Origin: Brevibacterium jeotgali
GTDB taxonomy: Bacteria > Actinomycetota > Actinomycetes > Actinomycetales > Brevibacteriaceae
Assembly (NCBI RefSeq): GCF_900169175.1
Contig: NZ_FXZM01000003.1
Location: 232,417-296,416, forward strand
DNA length: 64,000 bases
Direction of reading: 5' to 3'
Position numbers and translations under genes: made by a program. Of this stretch, positions 8,846-17,387 are shown piece by piece (the first letter of the stretch is position 1; each line of letters begins with the position of its first letter). Under the pieces are notes generated by a model. It saw only the letters and a program-made list of their open reading frames with translations, ran no database searches and was not told the DNA's origin.

Positions 8846-10524
8846 CTTATCAGACGGAGATCGCGGAGCCGAAAAAGGCCTCCCGCGATGCTCTGAGAAT
8901 CGTAGCACTCGGCGGACTCGGAGAAGTCGGCCGCAACATGACCGTCTTCGAATACCACGACAAGATCCTGATCGTGGACTGCGGCGTGCTGTTCCCCGAA
9001 GAGGAGCAGCCCGGTGTCGACCTGATCCTCCCGGACCTGACCTACCTCGAGGGCCGGTACGACAAGATCGTCGGAATGGTGCTCACCCACGGGCACGAGG
9101 ACCACATCGGCGCGGTGCCGTACCTGCTGCGGAAGCGCGCCGATATCCCGCTGCTGGGGTCCACCCTGACGCTCGCGCTGATCGAGGCGAAGCTCAAGGA
9201 GCATCGCATCAAGCCGACCACCCGCGTGGTCAAGGAGAACGACAAGGACCAGCTGGGGCCGTTCGACCTCGAGTTCATCGCGGTGAACCACTCGATCCCC
9301 GATGCTCTCGCCGTCATGATCCGGACCGGTGCGGGAAACGTCCTGCACACGGGCGACTACAAGATGGACCAGCTGCCGCTCGACGGCCGCATCACGGACC
9401 TGCGCGCATTCGCCCGGCTGGGGGAGGAGGGCGTCGATCTCTTCCTCACCGACTCCACGAACGCAGAGGTGCCGGGGTTCACTCCGTTCGAGAAGGACAT
9501 CGGCCCCGTCCTCGTGAATCTGTTCGCGCAGGCACCCCGCCGCATCATCGTCGCGTCGTTCGCGTCGCATATGCACCGCGTCCAGCAGGTGCTCGATGCG
9601 GCGAGTGCGCACGGCCGCAAGGTCGCCTTCGTCGGGCGTTCGATGGTCCGCAACATGAAGATCGCTCAGGACCTCGGATACCTCACGTCGCCTCCGGGGA
9701 CCGTCATCGACATGAAGCGGGTGGGCGACTACCCGGATGACCAGATCGTCCTCATGAGCACGGGCAGCCAGGGTGAGCCCATGGCCGCACTCGGACGCAT
9801 GGCCAATCGCAATCACCCCATCGATGTGGGCGAGGATGACATGGTGATCCTCGCGTCCTCGCTGGTCCCCGGCAACGAGAACGCCGTCTTCCGCGTCATC
9901 AACGGACTGATGAAGCTGGGCGCGAAGGTCGTGCACAAGGGGTCTGCCAACATCCACGTATCGGGTCACGCATCTGCTGCGGAACTCCTCTACACGTACA
10001 ACATCGTCCAGCCGAAGGGCGTCATGCCGGTGCACGGCGAATGGCGCCACCTCCTGGCGAACGGCGAGCTGGCTGCTCAGACGGGTGTGCCGGAAGACCG
10101 GATCGTCCTCGCGGAGAACGGCTATGCGGTCGACCTGGTCGACGGCGTGCCCACTGTGGCGGGCGCCTTCCCGACCCAGGACCTCTTCGTCGACGGGTCC
10201 TCGGTCGGTGCGATCACGGAGGCGGACCTCAAGGACCGCCTCACACTCGCGGGGGAGGGCTTCGTCTCCGTCTTCATGGCGGTCGATGCGTCCCGCAGAG
10301 AGGTGATCGCGGGGCCGGAGATCCACACGCGAGGCGTCGCGGAGGAGGCGAAGGTGTTCGCCACGATCGCGCCCAAGCTGGAGGCGGCTGTGCTGGATGC
10401 GCTGCGGAACGGGACGAAGGACCGGCACCAGCTCCAGCAGATCATCCGCCGCACGATCGGACGCTGGATCTCATCGAAGCTGCGTCGCAAGCCCATGATC
10501 GTCCCGATGGTCGTCGTGCTCTGA
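8839..10524 (+). CDS. rnj: Ribonuclease J
   Basis: Metallo-beta-lactamase/beta-CASP ribonuclease, with 5'-3' exo- and endonuclease activity in the family. The zinc motif is THGHEDH (His84, His86, Asp88, His89). Later motifs are the GDYK, TDSTNA and SGHAS segments of the beta-CASP region, and the C-terminal RNase J domain ends with the conserved RRTIGRWI stretch. Length 561 residues, normal. Start GTG 8839 lies inside dapA (7-nt overlap), with AAGGAG at 8821-8826; spacing of 12 nt is long, so coupling to dapA probably matters. Together with pnp upstream, the window holds two main RNA decay enzymes. Confidence 0.96.
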   Translation: MLTYQTEIAEPKKASRDALRIVALGGLGEVGRNMTVFEYHDKILIVDCGVLFPEEEQPGVDLILPDLTYLEGRYDKIVGMVLTHGHEDHIGAVPYLLRKRADIPLLGSTLTLALIEAKLKEHRIKPTTRVVKENDKDQLGPFDLEFIAVNHSIPDALAVMIRTGAGNVLHTGDYKMDQLPLDGRITDLRAFARLGEEGVDLFLTDSTNAEVPGFTPFEKDIGPVLVNLFAQAPRRIIVASFASHMHRVQQVLDAASAHGRKVAFVGRSMVRNMKIAQDLGYLTSPPGTVIDMKRVGDYPDDQIVLMSTGSQGEPMAALGRMANRNHPIDVGEDDMVILASSLVPGNENAVFRVINGLMKLGAKVVHKGSANIHVSGHASAAELLYTYNIVQPKGVMPVHGEWRHLLANGELAAQTGVPEDRIVLAENGYAVDLVDGVPTVAGAFPTQDLFVDGSSVGAITEADLKDRLTLAGEGFVSVFMAVDASRREVIAGPEIHTRGVAEEAKVFATIAPKLEAAVLDALRNGTKDRHQLQQIIRRTIGRWISSKLRRKPMIVPMVVVL

Positions 10525-10540
10525 CGACCGCTGGACTCAG

Positions 10541-10584
10541 ACGGAGGGCCCCGGAGAACCGAAAGGTTCTCCGGGGCCCTCCGT
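10541..10584 (+). terminator. Long hairpin terminator after rnj (GAAA tetraloop)
   Basis: A perfect 20-bp stem (10541-10560 with 10565-10584) closed by a GAAA tetraloop begins 16 nt after the rnj stop. It is followed by CCTTC rather than a T-run. Being palindromic it can also end the opposite-strand iclR transcript. Confidence 0.85.
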
Positions 10585-10684
10585 CCTTCAACGGTGATGC
10601 CATGGAGGGATGCCATGGAGGCATCGGGTGTGCTCAGCGGTGAAGCGCGACCGGCAGTGACGTGCGCTGTGGGCCTCGCCGAGG

Positions 10685-11437
10685 TCAGACGCCGGTGTCG
10701 AGCGCCCAGCCCTCCGCGAGCTCCTGCGCAGTCGCGCGCAGGTGCGCGGCCACCTGCTCGTACACGAGCGGTCCCAGACGGGAGCTGGGCCCGGACACGG
10801 ACAGCGCAGCGGGTGCGGGGCCTCCGGGAACCGCGACCGCGAGGCACCTGACTCCGACCTCCTGCTCCTCATCATCGATCGCGTAGCCGCGCTCGCGGCT
10901 GGCGTCGACGTCTGAGAGCACCGCGTCGAGGTCTCTGGTGCCTGCTGTCGCGAGGGCGTCGCGGACCTGGGCCTCCGGCAGAGTCGTGAGCACAGCCTTG
11001 CCGACTCCGGAGGTGTGCAGGGCGACACGGCGTCCCACTTCTGTGAACATGCGCATCGAGCGGTGCGATGACGCCTGTGCGACGTAGGTCATCGTGTCCT
11101 GCGTGAGGAAGGCCAGATTCACCGTCTCCTCGAGCCGGGCCACCAGCCGGTCGAGGGCCGGCTGGACCTGGGCGCCCGACTGCTGGGCGGCGACAGTGCC
11201 CAGCCGCACCAGGCGTGCGCCCAGCGCGTACCGCCGGTCCGGGAGCTGAAGCACGTATCCGCGAATGTTGAGCGTCGCCAGCAGGCGGTGCACGGTGGGG
11301 ACCGGAAGTCCGACCGTCTGTGCGATCTCCTTCGACCGTGCGATGCCCCCGACCTCGGCGAGCGCTTCGAGGACGTCGATCGTACGATCGACCGACTGGA
11401 CGCGGGCGGGGCGGGAGGGGGAGGGCTGAGAAGTCAT
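10685..11437 (-). CDS. IclR-family transcriptional regulator
   Basis: About 250 residues. The N-terminal winged helix (SVDRTIDVLEAL...GLPVPTVHRLLATL) and C-terminal IclR effector domain (KAVLTTLPEAQV, DDEEQEVGVRCLAVAV, ALSVSGPSSRLG) are clear. The ATG at 11437 is preferred; an in-frame GTG at 11446 gives three more residues. A TACGCT -10 (11453-11448, minus strand) places the transcript start close to the ATG. It lies 58 nt downstream of lctP on the same strand and next to glcDG/aceB, so control of glycolate/lactate uptake and oxidation is the natural guess. The inverted repeat at 13536-13564 is a likely target. Confidence 0.93.
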   Translation of the reverse strand: MTSQPSPSRPARVQSVDRTIDVLEALAEVGGIARSKEIAQTVGLPVPTVHRLLATLNIRGYVLQLPDRRYALGARLVRLGTVAAQQSGAQVQPALDRLVARLEETVNLAFLTQDTMTYVAQASSHRSMRMFTEVGRRVALHTSGVGKAVLTTLPEAQVRDALATAGTRDLDAVLSDVDASRERGYAIDDEEQEVGVRCLAVAVPGGPAPAALSVSGPSSRLGPLVYEQVAAHLRATAQELAEGWALDTGV

Positions 11438-11495
11438 CGTGTCCACCAGCGTAGCCGCCGCGGGGAGGCCCCGCGGCGGCCGTCGGCGGGTTGCG

Positions 11496-13352
11496 TCAGC
11501 GACTCACCGATGCGTCCTCGACCGATCCGCTGGGCCGGTCGGGGAGCAGCTGGTCGTTCGGAGTGTCCGGGGTCCGGCGCAGCGTGAAGAACGCTGTGAC
11601 CAGGCCGATGACGAGCAGCGCGAACACGATCGTGCCGAGGTTCAGTCCACCGCCGAACACCATCATGAACGCGATCGAGCCTGCCATGAGGCTGTAGACG
11701 ACCATCGGCAGGGCGGTCTTCCGCAGGATCTCGCCCTCGCGTCCGAGCAGGCCCACCGTGGCAGCGGCGGCGACGACGTTGTGGACCGACACCATGTTGC
11801 CGGCGGCACCGCCGACGGCCTGGGCCGCGACGACCGTCTCCGGTGATCCGACTCCCAGGTTCGCCCCCGTCGCGTACTGGAACTGCGAGAACATGAGGTT
11901 CGAGACCGTGTTCGAGCCGGCGACGAAGGCACCCAGGGCGCCGACGAAGGGTGCGACGAGCGGCCAGGCGCTGCCCAGTGAGCTCGCTGCGGCCTCCGCG
12001 AGCGTGAGGGGCATGGACTCCATGCCGGTCGAGTTGAAGTCGGATCCGGAGTTGATGAAGACGCGGACCATCGGGACGGAGCACAGGAGTGCGAACGCCG
12101 CACCGGCGATCTGCCTGCCCGCGATCTTCCAGGCCCCCGCGACCTGGCTCCTGGTCATGCGCTGCAGCGGGATCGTGAGCAGTGCCGCGATGATGAAGAG
12201 GAATCCGGGAGAGTACAGCAGGTCCGACGTCTGGCTGATGCTGGTGCCGAGGAGGTTCGTGAAGTCGATGGCCACGGGGCCCGACAGGAACTCCTTGAGA
12301 GGCGGGATGTTCCTCGTCAGGAGCAGGAGCGCGACGATGATGAGGTAGGGCGACCACGCGAGGACGAGAGGCATCTTCTTCTCGAGGATCACCTCTTCAT
12401 CGCGCGGATCGACGTTGCCCATCCAGCGGTCGGGCCACCGGTGACGCGGGGCGAACTCCCACGTGTCCTTGGGCTGGAGGAATCCGGCGCGGGCCGCGGA
12501 GACGACGATCAGCAGGCCGATGATCCCACCCAGGAGCGCCGGGAACTCCGGCCCCAGCAGGTAGGCGACCAGCACGTAGGGGACGACGAAGGACGCAGCC
12601 GCGAAGAAGGCGAACGGCGCGACGGCGAGACCGGCGCGGAAGCTCTTCTGCTCGCCGAAGAAGCGCGTCATGAAGCACACGAGGATGATCGGGATCATGA
12701 GGCCGCAGATCGCGTGGATGGTGGCGACCTGTGCCGCGGTGTGCGCCACGAACGCGGACTGTTCGGTGATGCCGAGCTCTGCCATCCGATCGAGGATCGG
12801 CTGGGGGAAGCGTCCGGAATCGCCGGACAGGAGCCCCTGGCCGATGCCTGTGAGCATCGGTGTGCCGACTGCGCCGAAGCTGACGGGAGTCGACTGGATG
12901 AGGAGGCCGGCGAGCACGGCTGCGACGGCGGGGAAGCCCAGAGCGAGCAGGAGCGGTGCGACGACTGCCGCGGGTGCGCCGAAACCGGCGGCGCCTTCGA
13001 TGAAGCTGCCGAACAGCCACGCGATGATGATGACCTGGATGCGTCGATCGGGCGAGATGGAGACGAAGCCGGCCTTGATCGAATCGATCGCACCGGATTT
13101 GGTCAGGGTCGACAGGAGCAGGAGTGCTCCGAAGACGATCCAGAGGAGGCCGAGGGCCACGATGATCCCCTGGATCACCGATGCGCTGATCGTGACGGCG
13201 GAGATGCCCCAGCCGAAGAACGCCACGAGGGCTGCGACGACCAGTGCCGCAGGCATTGCGACGGTGGCGGGGGCACGGAAGACGAGCAGGAGTATGCCCG
13301 CCACGAGGATGGGTGAAGCCGCCAGCAGGGCTGCGACTGCGATGTTGTCCAT
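11496..13352 (-). CDS. lctP: L-lactate/glycolate permease, LctP/GlcA family
   Basis: 618 residues with about 13 transmembrane helices. The family hallmark SFIEGAAGFGAPAAVVAP and the later VGALGAFVAGSNTVSN and AVGGAAGNMVSVHNVVAA segments identify the LctP family of proton-coupled L-lactate/D-lactate/glycolate symporters. Start ATG 13352, with a weak GGGA site upstream. It is divergent from the glcD-glcG fusion across a 297-nt control region and lies upstream of iclR on the same strand. The E. coli relative GlcA serves glycolate and LldP serves lactate; with malate synthase next door, glycolate is favoured, but sequence does not settle it. Confidence 0.93.
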   Translation of the reverse strand: MDNIAVAALLAASPILVAGILLLVFRAPATVAMPAALVVAALVAFFGWGISAVTISASVIQGIIVALGLLWIVFGALLLLSTLTKSGAIDSIKAGFVSISPDRRIQVIIIAWLFGSFIEGAAGFGAPAAVVAPLLLALGFPAVAAVLAGLLIQSTPVSFGAVGTPMLTGIGQGLLSGDSGRFPQPILDRMAELGITEQSAFVAHTAAQVATIHAICGLMIPIILVCFMTRFFGEQKSFRAGLAVAPFAFFAAASFVVPYVLVAYLLGPEFPALLGGIIGLLIVVSAARAGFLQPKDTWEFAPRHRWPDRWMGNVDPRDEEVILEKKMPLVLAWSPYLIIVALLLLTRNIPPLKEFLSGPVAIDFTNLLGTSISQTSDLLYSPGFLFIIAALLTIPLQRMTRSQVAGAWKIAGRQIAGAAFALLCSVPMVRVFINSGSDFNSTGMESMPLTLAEAAASSLGSAWPLVAPFVGALGAFVAGSNTVSNLMFSQFQYATGANLGVGSPETVVAAQAVGGAAGNMVSVHNVVAAAATVGLLGREGEILRKTALPMVVYSLMAGSIAFMMVFGGGLNLGTIVFALLVIGLVTAFFTLRRTPDTPNDQLLPDRPSGSVEDASVSR

Positions 13353-13535
13353 GAGGTTGTCCCGTCGGGTGTGCAGGGTCGGATGTCGACCGGACTCGGC
13401 GTGGTGCTGAGAGTCAGGTCACTGTGAGTTGTCTATCACGTTCCTGCTCGTCCGCCGTGAATGTGCGTGGGAGATTCTGCAGATCGGACGCCGGTTCGGG
13501 ATGAACTGCCGGAGTGTGCCCGGGCATGCCGCCGT

Positions 13536-13564
13536 GATTTCGCACTGCGAAATCGTGATTTCAC
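13536..13564. promoter_or_regulatory. Inverted-repeat operator, probable IclR-regulator site
   Basis: GATTTCGCA and TGCGAAATC (13536-13544 and 13546-13554) form a perfect 9-bp inverted repeat around one base. A third half-site GATTTC follows at 13557-13562, giving GATTTC / GAAATC / GATTTC half-sites in alternating orientation. TTTCGCA-N-TGCGAAA palindromes are typical of IclR-family operators. The third half-site overlaps the expected -35 position of the glcDG promoter, which would suit repression. Assignment to the iclR product is inference from proximity. Confidence 0.6.
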
Positions 13565-13583
13565 TGACAGCGTTCGCCGGTGC

Positions 13584-13589
13584 TAGCGT
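13584..13589 (+). promoter_or_regulatory. Candidate -10 element of glcDG (TAGCGT)
   Basis: TAGCGT lies 22 nt downstream of the last operator half-site. Transcription would start near 13596, leaving about 54 nt of leader before the TTG start at 13650, or only about 6 nt before the alternative GTG at 13602. Confidence 0.5.
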
Positions 13590-13649
13590 GCAGGCAGAGA
13601 CGTGACGACCGGCAGGCAGTCCGGTCGGACCGACCACGAAAGGCCAGAG

Positions 13650-15623
13650 TTGACTACCACCGCACCATCCACATCCACGGGAGGCCGGACCGCCGCGACT
13701 CTCGATGAGCTCGTCGCCCAGCTGCCCGAAGGTGCAGTCATCACCGATCCCGTGAAGACGGAGGCCTACCGTCGTGACCGCGCTGAGGACCCGGCCGCGG
13801 GCACGCCCGCGGCCGTCGTGCGTGCGACGTCGACGGAGGACGTCCAGGCCGTCGTCCGCTTCGCCGCGGCGACGGGGACCCCGGTCGTTCCGCGCGGCGC
13901 AGGGACGAGTCTGTCCGGCGGCTCCACCGCCATCGACGGCGGGATCGTCCTCTCGCTCGAGCGCATGCGCGACATCACCGTCGATCCGGTCACCCGCACC
14001 GCAGTCACCCAGCCGGGCGCCTTCAACGTCGAGGTCAAGGAGGCCGCCGGGGAGCACGATCTCTGGTACCCGCCGGACCCGGCCTCCTTCACGTTCTGCT
14101 CGATCGGCGGCAACATCGCGACGAATGCGGGAGGTCTGTGCTGTGTGAAGTACGGCGTCACGACCGACTACGTCCTCGGCATGAAGGTCGTGCTGGCAGA
14201 CGGGCGTGCGATCGAACTGGGCGGTCCGCGCCTCAAGGACGTCGCCGGCCTGTCGCTCACGAAGCTGTTCGTCGGCAGCGAGGGCACCCTCGGCGTCATC
14301 ACGGAGGTGACGCTGCGACTCGTGCCGGCCCAGCGTCCGCCGCAGACCCTCGTGGCGACGTTCCCGACTCTCGATTCCGCGACGGCGGCCGTGCTCGCCC
14401 TCACGCAGCGCATGCGCCCCTCGATGCTCGAGTTCATGGACCGTCCGACCATCAACGCGGTCGAGGACGAGACGAAGATGGGGCTGGACCGCGATGCGGC
14501 CGCCATGATCATCGTGCAGTCCGACGAGCCGGCAGGCCATGCAGGCGCGGAGATCGCCGACGTGACGGCGCTGTGCGAGTCGAACGGCGCGTCCGAAGTC
14601 TTCTCCACAGAGGACCCCGACGAGGGCGAGGCCTTCATCGCGGCCCGCCGCATCGCGATCCCCGCTGTGGAGAAGAAGGGCACGATCCTGCTCGAGGACG
14701 TGGGCGTGCCGCTTCCGAACCTCGGGGCCCTGGTGAGCGGCATCGAGGAGATCTCACTGCGCCACGATGTGCTCGTGGCCGTCATGGCGCACGCCGGCGA
14801 CGGCAACACGCATCCGCTGGTCGTCTTCGATCCGACGGATGCCGCGCAGCGCGAGCGCGCGCACACGGCCTACGGGGAGATCATGGATCTCGCGGTCTCG
14901 CTGGGCGGCACGATCACCGGCGAGCACGGCGTGGGTCGACTCAAGCAGCCGTGGCTGGCCGGCTACCTGGGCACGGACGTCCTGGAGATCAACCAGCGCG
15001 TCAAGGACGCACTGGACCCCCAGGGGATCCTCAACCCGGGCGTCGTGTTCGATGCGCGGAAGGACACCACCACGACCGAGGCACCGGTCGCCGGTGCCGG
15101 GCACGGCGCCTCGGCACCCACGACGGACGACCTCACCACCGCACCGGAGGCGACGATGACAGCACTGACGGCCACGACCTCGGCGACGGGAGAGGCCGTG
15201 AGCTTCTCCACCCCGACGATCACGTACGACCTCGCCGCGCGCGCCGTCTCTCTCACGATCGAAGAGGGGAAGAGGGCGGGCGTGCGCACCTGCGCGACGA
15301 TCGTCGATCCGGCACTCCAGCCGGTGGCGTACGGCCGCACCGACGGCATGACCCCGCACAGCGTCGAGACGAGCCGCAGGAAGGCACAGACCGCCGCCTC
15401 GACCCGTCGCCCGAGCGCGCTCATCCTGCCGGAGCTGGCGCAGAAGCTGGAGCACGGTTCCGGCGGCCTGCTCACGAGCATCGCCGGCGGAGTGCCGATC
15501 GCGTTCGACGGAGTCGTCGTCGGCGGCCTGGGCGTGGCCGGCGGCAAGCCGCCCGAGGATGCCGCGATCGCAGACGCGGTCCTCGCCGCGCTGGGAGCCG
15601 ATCCCGCAGAGACCGCAACCTGA
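13650..15623 (+). CDS. GlcD-type FAD-linked oxidase fused to a GlcG/HbpS domain
   Basis: About 657 residues in two parts. Residues 1-500 are a GlcD-like FAD-linked 2-hydroxyacid oxidase: a PCMH FAD-binding domain with VVPRGAGTSLSGGS and an oxidase domain with HAGDGN (381-386) and GEHGVG (424-429), the usual flavin/substrate motifs. After a Thr/Ala-rich linker, residues 521-650 form a GlcG/HbpS-like domain (SLTIEEGKRAGVRTCATIVD, then GGVPIAFDGVVVGGLGVAGG). In E. coli GlcD and GlcG are separate products of the glc operon; here they are one chain. GlcE- and GlcF-like partners are absent. TTG 13650 is chosen because GAAAGG lies 6 nt upstream; GTG 13602 is an alternative adding 16 residues. Malate synthase follows 67 nt later. 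D-lactate is the other possible substrate. Confidence 0.9.
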   Translation: MTTTAPSTSTGGRTAATLDELVAQLPEGAVITDPVKTEAYRRDRAEDPAAGTPAAVVRATSTEDVQAVVRFAAATGTPVVPRGAGTSLSGGSTAIDGGIVLSLERMRDITVDPVTRTAVTQPGAFNVEVKEAAGEHDLWYPPDPASFTFCSIGGNIATNAGGLCCVKYGVTTDYVLGMKVVLADGRAIELGGPRLKDVAGLSLTKLFVGSEGTLGVITEVTLRLVPAQRPPQTLVATFPTLDSATAAVLALTQRMRPSMLEFMDRPTINAVEDETKMGLDRDAAAMIIVQSDEPAGHAGAEIADVTALCESNGASEVFSTEDPDEGEAFIAARRIAIPAVEKKGTILLEDVGVPLPNLGALVSGIEEISLRHDVLVAVMAHAGDGNTHPLVVFDPTDAAQRERAHTAYGEIMDLAVSLGGTITGEHGVGRLKQPWLAGYLGTDVLEINQRVKDALDPQGILNPGVVFDARKDTTTTEAPVAGAGHGASAPTTDDLTTAPEATMTALTATTSATGEAVSFSTPTITYDLAARAVSLTIEEGKRAGVRTCATIVDPALQPVAYGRTDGMTPHSVETSRRKAQTAASTRRPSALILPELAQKLEHGSGGLLTSIAGGVPIAFDGVVVGGLGVAGGKPPEDAAIADAVLAALGADPAETAT

Positions 15624-15690
15624 GCGCGGCTCTCCCCACAGCGAAACCCCTGCCCGTTCGTCCACGAGAACACCATCAGAGGAGTAGGAC

Positions 15691-17292
15691 ATGACCGCAT
15701 CCACCATCGAGCTGCCGGAAGGCCTCGAGATCACGACCGCACTGCCGGAAGGCGCTGAGAAGGTCCTCACGCCCGACGCGCTGTCCCTCATCGTCTCGCT
15801 GCACCGCAAGTTCGCGGCGACCCGCAAGGAGCGCCTCGCGGCGCGCGTGGACCGTCAGGCACGCCTGGACGCCGGCGAGGAGCTCGACTTCCTCGAGGAG
15901 ACCCGCGCTGTCCGCGAGGACGACTCATGGCAGGTCGCCGCTCCGGCACCGGGGCTCGAGGACCGCCGCGTCGAGGTCACCGGACCCACCTACAAGAAGA
16001 TGACGATCAACGCGCTGAACTCCGGTGCGAAGGTGTGGCTGGCCGACCAGGAGGACGCGAACACCCCGGCATGGGACTCCGTCATCGGCGGTCAGCTCAA
16101 CCTGCTGGACGCGACCCGTCGTGAGGTCGACTTCGTCTCCGACCAGGGCAAGGAGTACACTCTCCGGCCCGACGAGGAGCTGCCGTCCATCGTGGTCCGC
16201 CCGCGCGGCTGGCACCTCGAGGAGAAGCACATGAAGATCGATGGGCAGATCGCCTCCGGTTCGCTCGTCGACTTCGCCCTCTACTTCGCGACCGCAGGAC
16301 GTGAGCAGCTGGCGAAGGGCCGCGGCCCGTACTTCTACATCCCGAAGATGGAATCGCACCTCGAGGCACGCCTGTGGAACGACGTGTTCGTCCACGCGCA
16401 GGACGAGCTGGGCGTGGCCCAGGGCACGATCCGCGCGACCTGCCTCATCGAGACCTACCCGGCCGTGTTCGAGATGGAGGAGATCCTCTACGAGCTGCGC
16501 GATCATTCCGCGGGTCTGAATGCCGGCCGCTGGGACTACATCTTCTCCGTCATCAAGACGCACCGCGCGAAGGGTGAGGAGTGGATCCTTCCGGATCGCG
16601 GCCTCGTGACGATGACCGTGCCGTTCATGCGGGCATACACGGAGCTGCTGGTCCGCACCTGCCACAAGCGCGGGGCGCACGCGATCGGCGGCATGAGCGC
16701 GTTCATCCCGTCGAAGGACGAGGCTGCGAACACGAAGGCGTTCAAGCAGGTGGAGAACGACAAGTCGCGTGAGGCGAACGACGGGTTCGACGGCTCCTGG
16801 GTCGCGCACCCCGGCATGGTCGAGGCGTGCCGCGCTGAGTTCAACAAGGTGCTGGGCGACCTGCCGAACCAGATCTCGAAGAAGCGCGAGGACGTGGCCG
16901 TGACGGCGGCGGATCTCCTCAGCGTCAAGGACACTCCCGGTGACGTGACGGAGACCGGACTGCGGGCGAACATCGCCGTGGGGATCCAGTACGTCCAGGC
17001 GTGGCTGAGCGGCAACGGCGCGGCCGCGATCAACGGCCTCATGGAGGACGCGGCGACTGCGGAGATCTCCCGTTCGCAGGTGTGGCAGTGGCTGCACTTC
17101 GGCGTGAAGCTCGCCGATACGGGTGAGAACGTCACGAAGGAGCTCGTCGACCGCCTCATCGCGGAAGAGGTCGCGGACCTGCCGGGCCAGGAGTCCGACT
17201 GGGCGACCTCGCGCGATCTGTTCGCGACGATGGCGACGCAGGAGGACTACGCGGACTTCCTCACGATCCCCGCGTACGAACTGCTCGGCTGA
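15691..17292 (+). CDS. aceB: Malate synthase A
   Basis: Condenses glyoxylate with acetyl-CoA to malate. 533 residues, the length of the A isoform. Visible are WLADQEDANTP, the catalytic Arg172 segment RPRGWHLEEKH, and the PROSITE-like block RDHSAGLNAGRWDYIFS. Start ATG 15691 has AGGAG at 15678-15682. It follows the GlcD-GlcG oxidase by 67 nt on the same strand, and no isocitrate lyase gene is present, so here it more likely removes glyoxylate made from glycolate than completes the glyoxylate shunt (inference). A long hairpin closes the unit. Confidence 0.96.
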   Translation: MTASTIELPEGLEITTALPEGAEKVLTPDALSLIVSLHRKFAATRKERLAARVDRQARLDAGEELDFLEETRAVREDDSWQVAAPAPGLEDRRVEVTGPTYKKMTINALNSGAKVWLADQEDANTPAWDSVIGGQLNLLDATRREVDFVSDQGKEYTLRPDEELPSIVVRPRGWHLEEKHMKIDGQIASGSLVDFALYFATAGREQLAKGRGPYFYIPKMESHLEARLWNDVFVHAQDELGVAQGTIRATCLIETYPAVFEMEEILYELRDHSAGLNAGRWDYIFSVIKTHRAKGEEWILPDRGLVTMTVPFMRAYTELLVRTCHKRGAHAIGGMSAFIPSKDEAANTKAFKQVENDKSREANDGFDGSWVAHPGMVEACRAEFNKVLGDLPNQISKKREDVAVTAADLLSVKDTPGDVTETGLRANIAVGIQYVQAWLSGNGAAAINGLMEDAATAEISRSQVWQWLHFGVKLADTGENVTKELVDRLIAEEVADLPGQESDWATSRDLFATMATQEDYADFLTIPAYELLG

Positions 17293-17320
17293 GCGACGCT
17301 CGGCTGAGTCCCCTCACCGA

Positions 17321-17369
17321 CGCATGAGCGCCGGGCGCACCGACAGGTGCACCCGGCGCTCATGCGTTT
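17321..17369. terminator. Bidirectional hairpin terminator, aceB / DUF1846 gene
   Basis: A 20-bp stem with one mismatch (17321-17340 with 17347-17366), six-base loop, then TTT on the plus strand. It stands between two converging genes and can serve both. Confidence 0.85.
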
Positions 17370-17387
17370 CCGCCGCCGAGGCCGCGG

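Larger units (their letters stand above)
13353..13649. other. Divergent control region lctP / glcDG
   Basis: 297 nt without a convincing gene. It holds the promoters of the permease (minus strand; elements not confidently placed) and of the oxidase (plus strand, -10 at 13584), together with the inverted-repeat operator at 13536-13564. It is relatively AT-rich around 13536-13565 compared with neighbouring genes. Confidence 0.7.

Noticed and set aside
8830..10428. A 532-codon open frame on the minus strand opposite rnj
   Set aside because: Antisense to a clear RNase J gene with no recognisable domain.
12441..13316. A Glu/Asp/Arg/Gly-rich 291-codon open frame opposite lctP
   Set aside because: The charged composition is what the complement of membrane-helix codons gives; lctP on the other strand is certain.
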